From an uncultured Ruminococcus sp. (lineage in GTDB: Bacteria; Bacillota; Clostridia; Lachnospirales; Lachnospiraceae), in NCBI GenBank assembly GCA_934359255.1, contig CAKRLG010000004.1:1-64000 (forward strand): a stretch of DNA of 64,000 nucleotides, in the 5' to 3' direction. The notes below the pieces were generated by a model. The model was not told where the DNA came from. It made no database searches and saw nothing but the letters and a program-made list of their open reading frames with translations. The position numbers and the translations under genes are program-made. Below, piece after piece: positions 52,734 to 62,146 of this stretch. Numbering within the stretch: position 1 is the stretch's first letter; every line of letters starts with the position of its first letter.

Positions 52734-54623
52734 ATGATACTGGAAAAGATCAAAGAGGCGAATGATGTAAAACAATTATCTCTTTCGGAATGTGAGCAGC
52801 TGGCACAGGAAATCCGTGATTTTCTGATCCGGTCGCTCAGTGAGACCGGCGGACACCTTGCATCGAATCTGGGTGTGGTGGAGCTGACCATTGCTTTGCA
52901 CCGATTTTTACATTTTCCGGAAGATAAGCTGGTCTGGGATGTAGGACATCAGGCTTATACACATAAGATTTTGACGGGAAGAAAAGAACAGTTTGCCACC
53001 CTTCGAAAGACGGGTGGCTTAAGTGGATTTCCGAAGAGAAAGGAAAGTGACTGTGATGCATTCGATACCGGACACAGTTCTACTTCAATATCTGCAGGAC
53101 TGGGGCTGGTGCAGGCGAGAGACCTGAAAGGGGAGAATTATCAGGTTGTTTCTGTGATCGGTGACGGAGCACTGACCGGCGGCATGGCGTATGAAGCGTT
53201 GAATAATGCGGCGGAATTAAAGAAGAATTTTATTATTATTCTGAATGATAATGAGATGTCCATTACCCGGAATGTGGGTGGAATGTCCTCCTATCTGGAT
53301 CATATTCGTATGGCGGCACCTTATACTGAGTTGAAAATGGGCGTAACTAACGCTCTGAAAAAGATTCCCAAAGTGGGAGATGGCATGGTGGATGCGCTTC
53401 ATAAGACAAAAAGCAGCATCAAACAGCTGGTGATTCCTGGAATGCTTTTTGAAAATATGGGGCTGACCTATCTTGGCCCGGTGGATGGACACGATATGCG
53501 GCAGCTGGGAAAAGCGTTGCAGGAAGCAAAACGGAAGCAGGGTCCGGTACTGATCCATGTGCTGACAGAAAAAGGCCGTGGATATGAACCGGCGATGCGC
53601 CATCCGGCCAGATTTCATGGGGCGGCACCTTATGAGATCGAGACTGGACTTCCGAAATCGAAAGGAAATCCATCCTATACAGATATTTTTTCCACTGTCA
53701 TGAGAAAATTTGGTGACCGGGAACCGGATGTGGTAGCTGTATCCGCAGCGATGGTACCCGGAACCGGTTTGAAACGGTTTGGAAATATGTTCCCGGAACG
53801 GTTATTCGATGTGGGAATAGCAGAAGAGCATGCGGTGACTTTTGCGGCAGGACTGGCACTTGGTGGTCTTCGCCCGGTGGTGGCCATTTATTCTTCTTTC
53901 CTGCAGCGTGCGATTGATCAGATTCTTCATGATGTGTGTATGCAGAATCTGCCGGTTGTATTTGCCGTGGATCGTGCCGGTCTGGTGGGAAGCGATGGGG
54001 AGACCCATCATGGCTGCTTTGATCTGAGTTATCTGTCCATGATGCCGAATATGACGGTCATGGCACCGAAAAACAAATGGGAACTGTCTGATATGCTGAA
54101 ATTTGCCATCCGTCAGAAGAGCCCGGTTGCTATCCGTTATCCGAGAGGAGAAGCATATACAGGTCTGGAAGATCACCGTGCCCCGATCGAGATGGGAAAA
54201 GCGGAAATTCTGGAAAAAGGAAAAGAAATTGCTATTCTGGCAGTGGGAAATATGGTACGGACAGCCGTACAGGTAACAGAAAATCTTCGAAACTGCGGAT
54301 ATAAACCTACTCTGGTAAATATGCGGTTTGTGAAACCACTGGATATGGATCTGCTGGAGATACTGAGGGAGGATCACAGTCTGATCGTGACGATGGAGGA
54401 AAATGTAAAGTCCGGTGGTTTCGGAGAACAGGTAATGACACATTATGGAAGCAGACTGCACAGCCCGGCAGTTCGGATCGTAGCGATCGAAGACAAATTT
54501 GTTCCCCATGGAAGTGTGGAAGATCTGATGCATCAGCAGCAGATAGACAGTGCATCTGTGACGGAAAGAATTCTTCGATGGAAAGAAGAACAACAGAAAA
54601 GTACTGAGCAATTACCGGAATAG
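52734..54623 (+). CDS. dxs: 1-deoxy-D-xylulose-5-phosphate synthase
   Basis: 629 residues, thiamine-diphosphate enzyme that starts the MEP isoprenoid pathway from pyruvate and glyceraldehyde-3-phosphate. Signatures: SNLGVVELTIALH, DVGHQAYTHKILTGR, GDGALTGGMAYEALNNA, IAEEHAVTFAAGLA and HHGCFDLSYLSMMPNM. Several starts are possible (52724, 52728, 52734); 52734 fits the family. Confidence 0.95.
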   Translation: MILEKIKEANDVKQLSLSECEQLAQEIRDFLIRSLSETGGHLASNLGVVELTIALHRFLHFPEDKLVWDVGHQAYTHKILTGRKEQFATLRKTGGLSGFPKRKESDCDAFDTGHSSTSISAGLGLVQARDLKGENYQVVSVIGDGALTGGMAYEALNNAAELKKNFIIILNDNEMSITRNVGGMSSYLDHIRMAAPYTELKMGVTNALKKIPKVGDGMVDALHKTKSSIKQLVIPGMLFENMGLTYLGPVDGHDMRQLGKALQEAKRKQGPVLIHVLTEKGRGYEPAMRHPARFHGAAPYEIETGLPKSKGNPSYTDIFSTVMRKFGDREPDVVAVSAAMVPGTGLKRFGNMFPERLFDVGIAEEHAVTFAAGLALGGLRPVVAIYSSFLQRAIDQILHDVCMQNLPVVFAVDRAGLVGSDGETHHGCFDLSYLSMMPNMTVMAPKNKWELSDMLKFAIRQKSPVAIRYPRGEAYTGLEDHRAPIEMGKAEILEKGKEIAILAVGNMVRTAVQVTENLRNCGYKPTLVNMRFVKPLDMDLLEILREDHSLIVTMEENVKSGGFGEQVMTHYGSRLHSPAVRIVAIEDKFVPHGSVEDLMHQQQIDSASVTERILRWKEEQQKSTEQLPE

Positions 54624-54656
54624 TTACAATGCAGAAATGAGACAGGAGATACAAGA

Positions 54657-55493
54657 ATGAAAGAACGATTGGATGTACTGGTAGTCAGCCGTGGACTGGC
54701 ACCGTCAAGAGAAAAAGCGAAAGCGATTATTATGGCGGGAAATGTGCTGGTTGACGGACAGAGAGAAGATAAAGCGGGCTCCATGTTTAAAGATACTGTG
54801 GAAATCACAGTAAAAGGTCATACTTTACCTTATGTCAGCAGAGGCGGACTGAAACTGGAGAAAGCGATGACACATTTTGGTGTTACCCTGAAAGACAAGG
54901 TATGTATGGATGTAGGTGCTTCTACCGGAGGATTTACGGACTGTATGCTGCAAAATGGTGCAGTAAAGGTATATTCCATTGATGTGGGGCACGGACAGCT
55001 GGACTGGAAACTGCGTAACGACGAACGTGTTGTCTGCATGGAACGAACGAATATTCGATATGTGGTGCCGGAAGATATTCAGGAATTGTCCCGGTTTACA
55101 TCCATTGACGTATCCTTTATCTCTCTGACGAAAGTATTGCTTCCGGTGAGAAATCTTCTGACAGAAGACGGAGAGGTAGTATGTCTGATCAAACCGCAGT
55201 TCGAAGCCGGAAGAGAAAAGGTGGGAAAAAAGGGAGTAGTAAGAGACCCGGCTGTTCATCGGGAAGTGATCGAGATGGTGACAGCTTATGCCCGGAGCAT
55301 CTCTTTTGCACCGTGCCATCTGGAATTTTCTCCGATCAAAGGACCGGAGGGAAATATCGAGTATCTGCTGCACCTGAAGAAACTTCCGGAAGGAGAACAC
55401 TGCGAAGAAGTACCGTTTAAGATTGATGAAGTAGTGGAGGCAGCACATAAAGAACTGTCCTCAACAACTCCCCATCCGGCACAGAGACGGTAG
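54657..55493 (+). CDS. tlyA: TlyA-family rRNA (cytidine-2'-O)-methyltransferase
   Basis: 278 residues. An N-terminal S4 RNA-binding domain (RLDVLVVSRGLAPSREKAK) precedes an FtsJ-like methyltransferase (DVGASTGGFTDCMLQNGA, IDVSFISLTKVLLP, LIKPQFEAGRE). The family methylates 16S and 23S rRNA; older annotations call it hemolysin. It is standard between dxs and nadK in Clostridia. Confidence 0.94.
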   Translation: MKERLDVLVVSRGLAPSREKAKAIIMAGNVLVDGQREDKAGSMFKDTVEITVKGHTLPYVSRGGLKLEKAMTHFGVTLKDKVCMDVGASTGGFTDCMLQNGAVKVYSIDVGHGQLDWKLRNDERVVCMERTNIRYVVPEDIQELSRFTSIDVSFISLTKVLLPVRNLLTEDGEVVCLIKPQFEAGREKVGKKGVVRDPAVHREVIEMVTAYARSISFAPCHLEFSPIKGPEGNIEYLLHLKKLPEGEHCEEVPFKIDEVVEAAHKELSSTTPHPAQRR

Positions 55494-55531
55494 GAGACAG
55501 AAAAGGAAGCTGAAAACAGGAAGAGAATATC

Positions 55532-56404
55532 ATGGATAAATTTACGATCATAGCAAACGGAGCGGAAAACAGAAGAGGGAAAAATCAGGCGGTTGCCAGG
55601 AAGATTGCGGATTATCTGGAAAACCATCGAAAGGTATGTGCAATTTTACCTGCAGGTGAGAAAAAAGAAGGACAGTCCTATTCCTATACAGATCCGGAGC
55701 GGATTCCCGAGGGGACGGAGTGTATCATCGTGCTTGGGGGAGACGGAACGCTTCTTCAGGCGGCCCGTGATGTGGTTGATCTGGAGATCCCGTTGTTTGG
55801 TATCAATATGGGAACTCTGGGTTATCTGGCAGAGATTGATCAGTATTCCATCTATCCGGCACTGGATCGGCTGATGAGTGACCGTTTTACAATTGAAAAA
55901 AGAATGATGCTGTTTGGTACTCTGATTCATGAAGGACAGACAGTGAACAGTGATATCGCCCTGAATGATATCGTCATCAGCAGAGAAGGCGCGTTGCGTG
56001 TGGTACGATTCAATAATTACGTCAATGATACCTACCTGAATACGTACAAAGCAGATGGTATCATTATTTCCACACCCACCGGATCTACCGGCTACAGTCT
56101 GTCTGCCGGTGGGCCGATCATATCTCCGGCAGCATCCATGATTCTTATGACGCCGCTGGCTCCTCATACCCTGAATACCAGAAGTATTGTATTTTCACCG
56201 GAAGATGTGATCGAGGTAGAACTGGGAGAAGGAAAAGATGGCGGCATCGAAAAAGGAATGGCGTATTTTGACGGGGCAGCCGCGATGCCGATGGTGACAG
56301 GCGACCGGATCAGAATCGAGAAGTCGACGAAAGCCACCCGGATCATCAAAATCAATAATATTAGTTTTCTGGAAACTCTTCGGAAGAAGATGCGAAATAA
56401 TTAG
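55532..56404 (+). CDS. nadK: NAD kinase
   Basis: 290 residues. It makes NADP from NAD and ATP. LGGDGTLLQAARD, GINMGTLGYLAEID, NDIVISREGA and PTGSTGYSLSAGGPI are diagnostic. Start ATG 55532 follows AGGAAGAG. Confidence 0.96.
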   Translation: MDKFTIIANGAENRRGKNQAVARKIADYLENHRKVCAILPAGEKKEGQSYSYTDPERIPEGTECIIVLGGDGTLLQAARDVVDLEIPLFGINMGTLGYLAEIDQYSIYPALDRLMSDRFTIEKRMMLFGTLIHEGQTVNSDIALNDIVISREGALRVVRFNNYVNDTYLNTYKADGIIISTPTGSTGYSLSAGGPIISPAASMILMTPLAPHTLNTRSIVFSPEDVIEVELGEGKDGGIEKGMAYFDGAAAMPMVTGDRIRIEKSTKATRIIKINNISFLETLRKKMRNN

Positions 56405-56416
56405 GAGCGAACAATC

Positions 56417-56866
56417 ATGAAGATAGAAAGACATTCCCAGATCATCCGTCTGATCAGTCAGTATGACATTGAGACCCAGGAAGAGCTGGCAGAGAAATTG
56501 AATGAAAGTGGATTTCAGGTTACTCAGGCTACAGTATCCAGAGATATCCGGGAGCTGAAACTGACGAAAATATCAAAACCGGGCGGAGGTTCCCGTTATG
56601 CGGTGCTGCAGAGCGTGGATCAGGAAATGAGCAGAAAATATACCAATGTGTTGCGTACTTCTTTCCAGTCCATGGATCTGGCACAGAATATTCTGGTGGT
56701 AAAGACCGTATCCGGTATGGCGATGGCTGCGGCAGCTGCACTGGATGAGATGCAGATTCCCGAGATTGTAGGCTGTATCGCAGGAGACAATACACTGATG
56801 TGTGTGGCACGAAGTGTGGATGAAGGTCTGGTACTGATGGAAAAGATTCGGAAAATGATTGTATAG
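56417..56866 (+). CDS. argR: Arginine repressor ArgR/AhrC
   Basis: 149 residues. N-terminal winged helix (ISQYDIETQEELAEKL, then TQATVSRDIRELKLTKI) and C-terminal arginine-binding oligomerisation domain (AAAALDEMQIPEIVGCIAGD, NTLMCVAR). It controls arginine metabolism; its place before recN is conserved in Firmicutes. Confidence 0.95.
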   Translation: MKIERHSQIIRLISQYDIETQEELAEKLNESGFQVTQATVSRDIRELKLTKISKPGGGSRYAVLQSVDQEMSRKYTNVLRTSFQSMDLAQNILVVKTVSGMAMAAAAALDEMQIPEIVGCIAGDNTLMCVARSVDEGLVLMEKIRKMIV

Positions 56867-56957
56867 ACATAATTTTCAGTAACAGGAGGCAGCTGTTCAG
56901 TGGGAAATAACCGGATAGTTACCGAAAACCGATAAAAAGTTAAGAAAAAGGAGTAGA

Positions 56958-58637
56958 ATGCTAACATATTTACATGTAAAAAACCTGGCTCTCATTGATG
57001 AAGCAGAAGTAGAATTCGGGCCGGGATTAAATATTCTTACCGGTGAAACAGGAGCCGGTAAATCCATCCTGATGGGTTCCGTAAACCTTGCGCTGGGACA
57101 GAAAATGTCCAGAGAGATGCTGCGTGATGAAGAAAAGCCTGCGCTGGTGGAACTGATCTTTCAGGTAGACAATCCAAGATGTGTGGAACGGTTAAAAGAG
57201 AAGGAAATCTCTGTGGAAGAAGGGCAGATTATTATATCCAGAAAACTTACCGGGAACCGGAGTATCAGCAGGTTAAACGGTGAAGTATGTACGGCTGCCC
57301 AGATTCGGGAGATATCTTCTCTTCTTTTAGATATACACGGACAGCATGAACATCAGTCTCTGTTATATCAGGATCAGCAGTTAATAATCTTGGATGCCTA
57401 CGGAAAAGAAGAGATCCGGGAGAAAAAACAGGAAGTCCGGGAGCGTTTTCAGATCTGGAGTCAGAAAAAGAAGGAACTGACTTCCTATCAGCTGGATGAG
57501 GAAACCAGAAAAAGGGAGATTTCTTTCCTGGAATTTGAACTTCAGGAGATTGAGGAAGCCGGGCTTCGTCCGGGCGAGGATGAAGAACTGGAAAAACAGT
57601 ATAAAAAAATGTCATCGGGCAGAAATCTTCTGGAAGCCATGGCAGCCGTCAAAGGGTATACGGGAAATGATAACGGTGCACAGGATCTGGTGGGACGGGC
57701 GGTACAGGAGACAAACCGGATGCTGGGAGTGGACGAATCCCTGCAACAGATTGCCAGTCTGTTACAGGATGTGGAAAGTCTGCTGTCAGATGTGAACCGG
57801 GAAGTCAGTGATTATGTGGAAAGCATAACATTTTCTGAAGAAGAATTCTATGAGACGGAGCAGAGACTGAATCTGCTTAACCGCATGAAAGCCAAATACG
57901 GTTCTACGGTAGAAGAGATTCTGGCATGTCAGGAAGAAAAGCAAAAAGAGCTGGACCGACTGTATCATTTTGAACAGTATAAAGAAAAACTGGAAAAGGA
58001 GATGCAGAAAGCGGAGACAGAACTGGCATCTGTCTGTGAAGAACTGTCCGAACTGCGTAAAGTTTATGGAAAACAGCTGGAAGATCGGATCATTCAGGGA
58101 TTGCAGGATCTGAATTTTCTGGATGTGAAATTTGAGATTGATTTTGAAACCACAGAGCATTACACGGTAAACGGAAATGACAAAATCTGTTTTACTATTT
58201 CCACTAATCCGGGAGAACCGCTGCGACCGCTGGCGAAAGTAGTATCCGGCGGTGAGCTTTCCCGTATTATGCTGGCGATCAAGACGATTCTTGCAGATAA
58301 GGATGAGACGGAGACATTGATCTTCGATGAGATTGATACCGGTATCAGCGGAAGAACGGCGCAGAAAGTGTCGGAGAAGATGGCAGTGATCGGAAGAAAT
58401 CATCAGGTGATCTGTATTACCCATCTTCCGCAGATCGCAGCGATGGCAGATGAGCATTTTGAGATCGCGAAAAAGACAGACCACCAGATAACAAGAACAC
58501 AGATCCGTCTGTTGAACGAGGAAGATTCAGCGTTAGAGATTGCAAGGATTCTTGGTGGTGCGCAGATTACGGAACACACGATGGAAAGTGCAAAAGAGAT
58601 GAAAGAACTGGCGCGAAAGAAAAAGAAAGAAATATAA
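56958..58637 (+). CDS. recN: DNA repair protein RecN
   Basis: 559 residues, an SMC-like ATPase of double-strand break repair. Walker A TGETGAGKSILMGSVNLALG, a central coiled coil (about 165-375), the signature motif VSGGELSRIMLAIK and Walker B TLIFDEIDTGISG are all present. ATG 56958 follows AAAGGAGT. Confidence 0.95.
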   Translation: MLTYLHVKNLALIDEAEVEFGPGLNILTGETGAGKSILMGSVNLALGQKMSREMLRDEEKPALVELIFQVDNPRCVERLKEKEISVEEGQIIISRKLTGNRSISRLNGEVCTAAQIREISSLLLDIHGQHEHQSLLYQDQQLIILDAYGKEEIREKKQEVRERFQIWSQKKKELTSYQLDEETRKREISFLEFELQEIEEAGLRPGEDEELEKQYKKMSSGRNLLEAMAAVKGYTGNDNGAQDLVGRAVQETNRMLGVDESLQQIASLLQDVESLLSDVNREVSDYVESITFSEEEFYETEQRLNLLNRMKAKYGSTVEEILACQEEKQKELDRLYHFEQYKEKLEKEMQKAETELASVCEELSELRKVYGKQLEDRIIQGLQDLNFLDVKFEIDFETTEHYTVNGNDKICFTISTNPGEPLRPLAKVVSGGELSRIMLAIKTILADKDETETLIFDEIDTGISGRTAQKVSEKMAVIGRNHQVICITHLPQIAAMADEHFEIAKKTDHQITRTQIRLLNEEDSALEIARILGGAQITEHTMESAKEMKELARKKKKEI

Positions 58638-58670
58638 GAAACAGAAGAAACAAAAGACAGGGGGAATACC

Positions 58671-60722
58671 ATGGAGGGGGCCTTAAAAGATACATCCTAT
58701 GAAAGGCGGATCCGGCGCCTGATGGCAGGTGAAGACGGGGATCAGTATGGTTTCTATATTAATATTACCGACAATATTGTCCGGGAAGTGAAAAATCCGG
58801 AAAAAGCCTGCTGGACGGATGAGACAGGACGTCCGGGTGGTGTGACGTACTGGCTGCAAAAACAGATTTATCCCTATATTCTGGATGATAAAGAAGAAAA
58901 AGAATTCCGCAGAATATTTTTGAGAGAGGAATTATTGCGTATTTTCCAGGCGGGACAGAGGCACATACAGCTTGGATATCGTTTTCGAAAAGGAAAATAC
59001 ATCACCTGTTATACCGTTAATATAGAGATGTTCGAACACCCGGTGGATCACACCGTTGAATGTTGTGCAATCTGGAAAAATGATACGATTCCGTATATTA
59101 ATCGTGCAATGAGTCACATGTTGCTCAGGGATAAATACCGAATGAATGCTGTACTGGATATTCAGGAAAAGACAATATTTGTTCGAAAGCATACGTTTGA
59201 GAACATGGAAATCCCATGTGACAGGCCGTTGGAGTATGAAGAATTCATTCGTGAACTCAGCGAAAAACGTGTACAGGAAAAGAGCAGAGAATGGTTTCGA
59301 ACCTCTGCCAGCCTGAATACTATGGAAAAAAATCTGCAGATGGCAGGGACATATTTTTTTACAGTGTACAATTCTGACCGCAGAGCAGAACGATATACCT
59401 ACCAGTGGCTGGATAAAGAATATCGGGAAGTACTGATCGCAGTGGAAGACCGGACAGTGGAAATGGAAAAAGATCCACTTACCGATTATCTGAACCGTGA
59501 CGGATTTGTCAGAAAGACAGAAAATATTTTAAAAAAGAATGCGGATCGGTATCAATTTGCGATTATTTATTTTAATATCTGCAAATTTTCCGGCCTGAAT
59601 GCTGTCTATGGGTACGAAAACGGTGATAAAATCATTCGCTCTTATATGGACCGGATCCAGAACAGTACGCTCCGTCCACTGGCACTGGGGCGTGTGGCTG
59701 CAGATCGTTTTCATGCACTTGTCGATGTGAAAAATCTGGAACCTGCGGAACTCGGAAAACTTCTGCAGTATCAGATGCAAATCGGGGAAAAACAGGTGAA
59801 AATATACGGACGCTGTGGTATTTACTATATTCCAAAACAATGTAAGCTGGATGTTTCTCAGATGTGCGATCTGGCAAAAATAGCAAAAAATAAAATTTCC
59901 AATCAGTATGTGCAACCATATGCGATCTATCAGGAAGATATGAGGACAGAATACGAACAGAAGAACCGGGCACTTCTGAATCTGGAAAAAGCATTGGAAC
60001 AGGAAGAATTTGTGGTATGTTATCAACCGGTAGTGGAGGGAAAAACAGGACAGATCGTATCGGCAGAAGCACTGGTCCGTTGGAACAGTTCAGATGAAGG
60101 GCCGATGATTCCCTCTGTGTTTGTGCCGGAACTGGAAGACAGTGGTTATATCACAAAATTGGACACCTATATAGACCAGACGGTTCGCAGCTTCCAGGAA
60201 CAACGCTATCGTAAAGGAAAACGTATGATTCCGGTAGCAGTCAATCTTTCCCGTATGGACCTGATGAACAGCCGGTTGATGGAGCGGATCTGTACAGAGC
60301 TTCAGGAAACTAAAGTACCAAAACAATATTTTCGTTATGAAATTATAGAATCTGCATACACAATTATTGACAAACAGGGGGAAGAATTTCTGGAAAGCCT
60401 GAGAAGAGAAGGTGTTCAGATTTTTCTGGATGATTTCGGGACTGGAATTTCAACATTTGAGACTGTACGGGATTACACCTTTGATGCATTGAAAATAGAT
60501 ATGGGATTTGTGAAAAAAATCGGAAAAAATCCAAAGAGCGATGCAATTGTGATATCCATTATCGATATGGCACATCGAATGGGAATGAAGGTTGTTGCAG
60601 AGGGAATTGAAAATAAACAGCAGAGCGATTTCTTATGTACCCACGGCTGTGATTATCTGCAGGGATATTACTATTATAAACCAATGTCTGAGAAAGAATT
60701 CTCAAAGCTGCTGGATAAATAA
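58671..60722 (+). CDS. Cyclic di-GMP phosphodiesterase: degenerate GGDEF plus intact EAL domain
   Basis: 683 residues, cytosolic. An N-terminal PAS-like region (about 1-265) precedes a GGDEF domain whose active-site motif is replaced by VAADRF (about 342-347), so it cannot make cyclic di-GMP. The EAL domain is intact: E466-A467-L468 in AEALVRW, NLSRMDL, EIIES, LDDFGTG, LKIDMGF, and VAEGIE with GCDYLQGYY. It should hydrolyse cyclic di-GMP to pGpG. It is inserted between recN and spoIVB, and two cyclic di-GMP riboswitches lie 12-15 kb upstream. Confidence 0.9.
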   Translation: MEGALKDTSYERRIRRLMAGEDGDQYGFYINITDNIVREVKNPEKACWTDETGRPGGVTYWLQKQIYPYILDDKEEKEFRRIFLREELLRIFQAGQRHIQLGYRFRKGKYITCYTVNIEMFEHPVDHTVECCAIWKNDTIPYINRAMSHMLLRDKYRMNAVLDIQEKTIFVRKHTFENMEIPCDRPLEYEEFIRELSEKRVQEKSREWFRTSASLNTMEKNLQMAGTYFFTVYNSDRRAERYTYQWLDKEYREVLIAVEDRTVEMEKDPLTDYLNRDGFVRKTENILKKNADRYQFAIIYFNICKFSGLNAVYGYENGDKIIRSYMDRIQNSTLRPLALGRVAADRFHALVDVKNLEPAELGKLLQYQMQIGEKQVKIYGRCGIYYIPKQCKLDVSQMCDLAKIAKNKISNQYVQPYAIYQEDMRTEYEQKNRALLNLEKALEQEEFVVCYQPVVEGKTGQIVSAEALVRWNSSDEGPMIPSVFVPELEDSGYITKLDTYIDQTVRSFQEQRYRKGKRMIPVAVNLSRMDLMNSRLMERICTELQETKVPKQYFRYEIIESAYTIIDKQGEEFLESLRREGVQIFLDDFGTGISTFETVRDYTFDALKIDMGFVKKIGKNPKSDAIVISIIDMAHRMGMKVVAEGIENKQQSDFLCTHGCDYLQGYYYYKPMSEKEFSKLLDK

Positions 60723-60809
60723 TGAAAAACAACAAAAAACTGCAAGTGTGAAATAAATGGTTTGTCACATACTAACGAAGAAGATAAAACGAAAGGATGT
60801 GGCGGAAAC

Positions 60810-62009
60810 TTGCAGGAAAAACAGAAAAAATATCGAAAATTTTTGTGGTGCGCTCTGGTGGGGACGCTGCTGGGCCTGTTTATATTAATATATGGAACTT
60901 TGAAAGATCGCATACCGGATGAAATATTTGTATACGCCGATGAAGAGACGGACTGGGAAACATTTTTTAATGAACCATTGATTTCTTACGATGAAACGGT
61001 GGAGGTTTCACAAAATGACAGTTATCAGATCCGCTGCAAATGGCTGGGAGTGCTGCCTCTGAAAACCATTAAGGTTCATACGGTGGAAAGGCAGGAAGTG
61101 CTGGTCAGTGGATCGCCTGTAGGGATCTATATGGAGACGAAGGGTGTTCTTGTGATTGACAGTGGTGAGATTACGGACCGGGAAGGAATCCGCAGGGCAC
61201 CGGCAGAACATATTATCCAGTCGGGAGATTATATCTGTGAGATCGATGGAAAAGTACTTACAGGGAAAAAGCAGCTGATGCAGCTGGTAAGGGAGAATCA
61301 GGGGGAACCGATGGAATTGCAGGTGATCCGCCACCAGGAAACGATAGAACTGGAAATGACACCTGTGGAAACAGCAGACGGTTCCTATAAACTTGGTATC
61401 TGGGTGAGAGATAATATTCAGGGGATCGGAACACTTACGTATGTGGAGCCGGATGGAACATTTGGAGCACTTGGTCATGGGATCAGTGACGCAGACACGG
61501 GAGAAAGGCTGGAGATTTCCGACGGTGATCTTTACCGTGCAGATATTCTTTCCATCCGTAAAGGTACGGCCGGTACACCGGGGGAACTCCGGGGTGTGAT
61601 CAATTACAGGGAAGAAAACCGGATCGGAACGATATGTGGGAATTCCCAGTATGGTATCCGTGGACAGCTGGAACCCGGAAAATATTCAGAATCCATGAAA
61701 AAGATACCGACAGGGCTCAAACAGGAGATTCAGACAGGAAAAGCGGAGATCCGTTGTGATATCGGTGATGGAATCCGGGAATATCAGTGTGAGATTCTTG
61801 AGATCGACAGCAATGCAAGAGATACCAATAAATGTTTTGTCCTGCGAATCACAGATGCGGATCTTCTCTCCCGAACCGGTGGGATTGTTCAGGGAATGAG
61901 CGGTTCCCCGGTACTGCAGAATGGAAAACTGATCGGAGCGGTAACCCATGTGTTTGTCAATGATCCGACAAAAGGATATGGAATTTTTATTGAGAATATG
62001 ATGGAATAG
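60810..62009 (+). CDS. spoIVB: SpoIVB signalling serine protease
   Basis: About 399 residues. A membrane anchor (about 14-30) is followed by a PDZ domain (about 100-195) and an S55 peptidase domain with LGHGISDADTG, and MSGSPVLQNGKLIGAVTHVF (catalytic His and Ser). In sporulation it is secreted from the forespore to trigger SigK activation. The start is unclear: TTG 60810 with a distant AAGGA, or TTG 60762 with no site. spo0A, its usual downstream neighbour, is not here. Confidence 0.9.
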   Translation: MQEKQKKYRKFLWCALVGTLLGLFILIYGTLKDRIPDEIFVYADEETDWETFFNEPLISYDETVEVSQNDSYQIRCKWLGVLPLKTIKVHTVERQEVLVSGSPVGIYMETKGVLVIDSGEITDREGIRRAPAEHIIQSGDYICEIDGKVLTGKKQLMQLVRENQGEPMELQVIRHQETIELEMTPVETADGSYKLGIWVRDNIQGIGTLTYVEPDGTFGALGHGISDADTGERLEISDGDLYRADILSIRKGTAGTPGELRGVINYREENRIGTICGNSQYGIRGQLEPGKYSESMKKIPTGLKQEIQTGKAEIRCDIGDGIREYQCEILEIDSNARDTNKCFVLRITDADLLSRTGGIVQGMSGSPVLQNGKLIGAVTHVFVNDPTKGYGIFIENMME

Positions 62010-62146
62010 TGGAAAACAGAAATATAATATGCAGAAATATATAGAATCATGATATAATGAGTGAAAGAGAGTCAGAGGGAGCAAACGAAGTTTGTTCATC
62101 GGGAGCGGCTTAAAAGTAAAAGAAATCAGGCGGGGGAAACAGGAAA

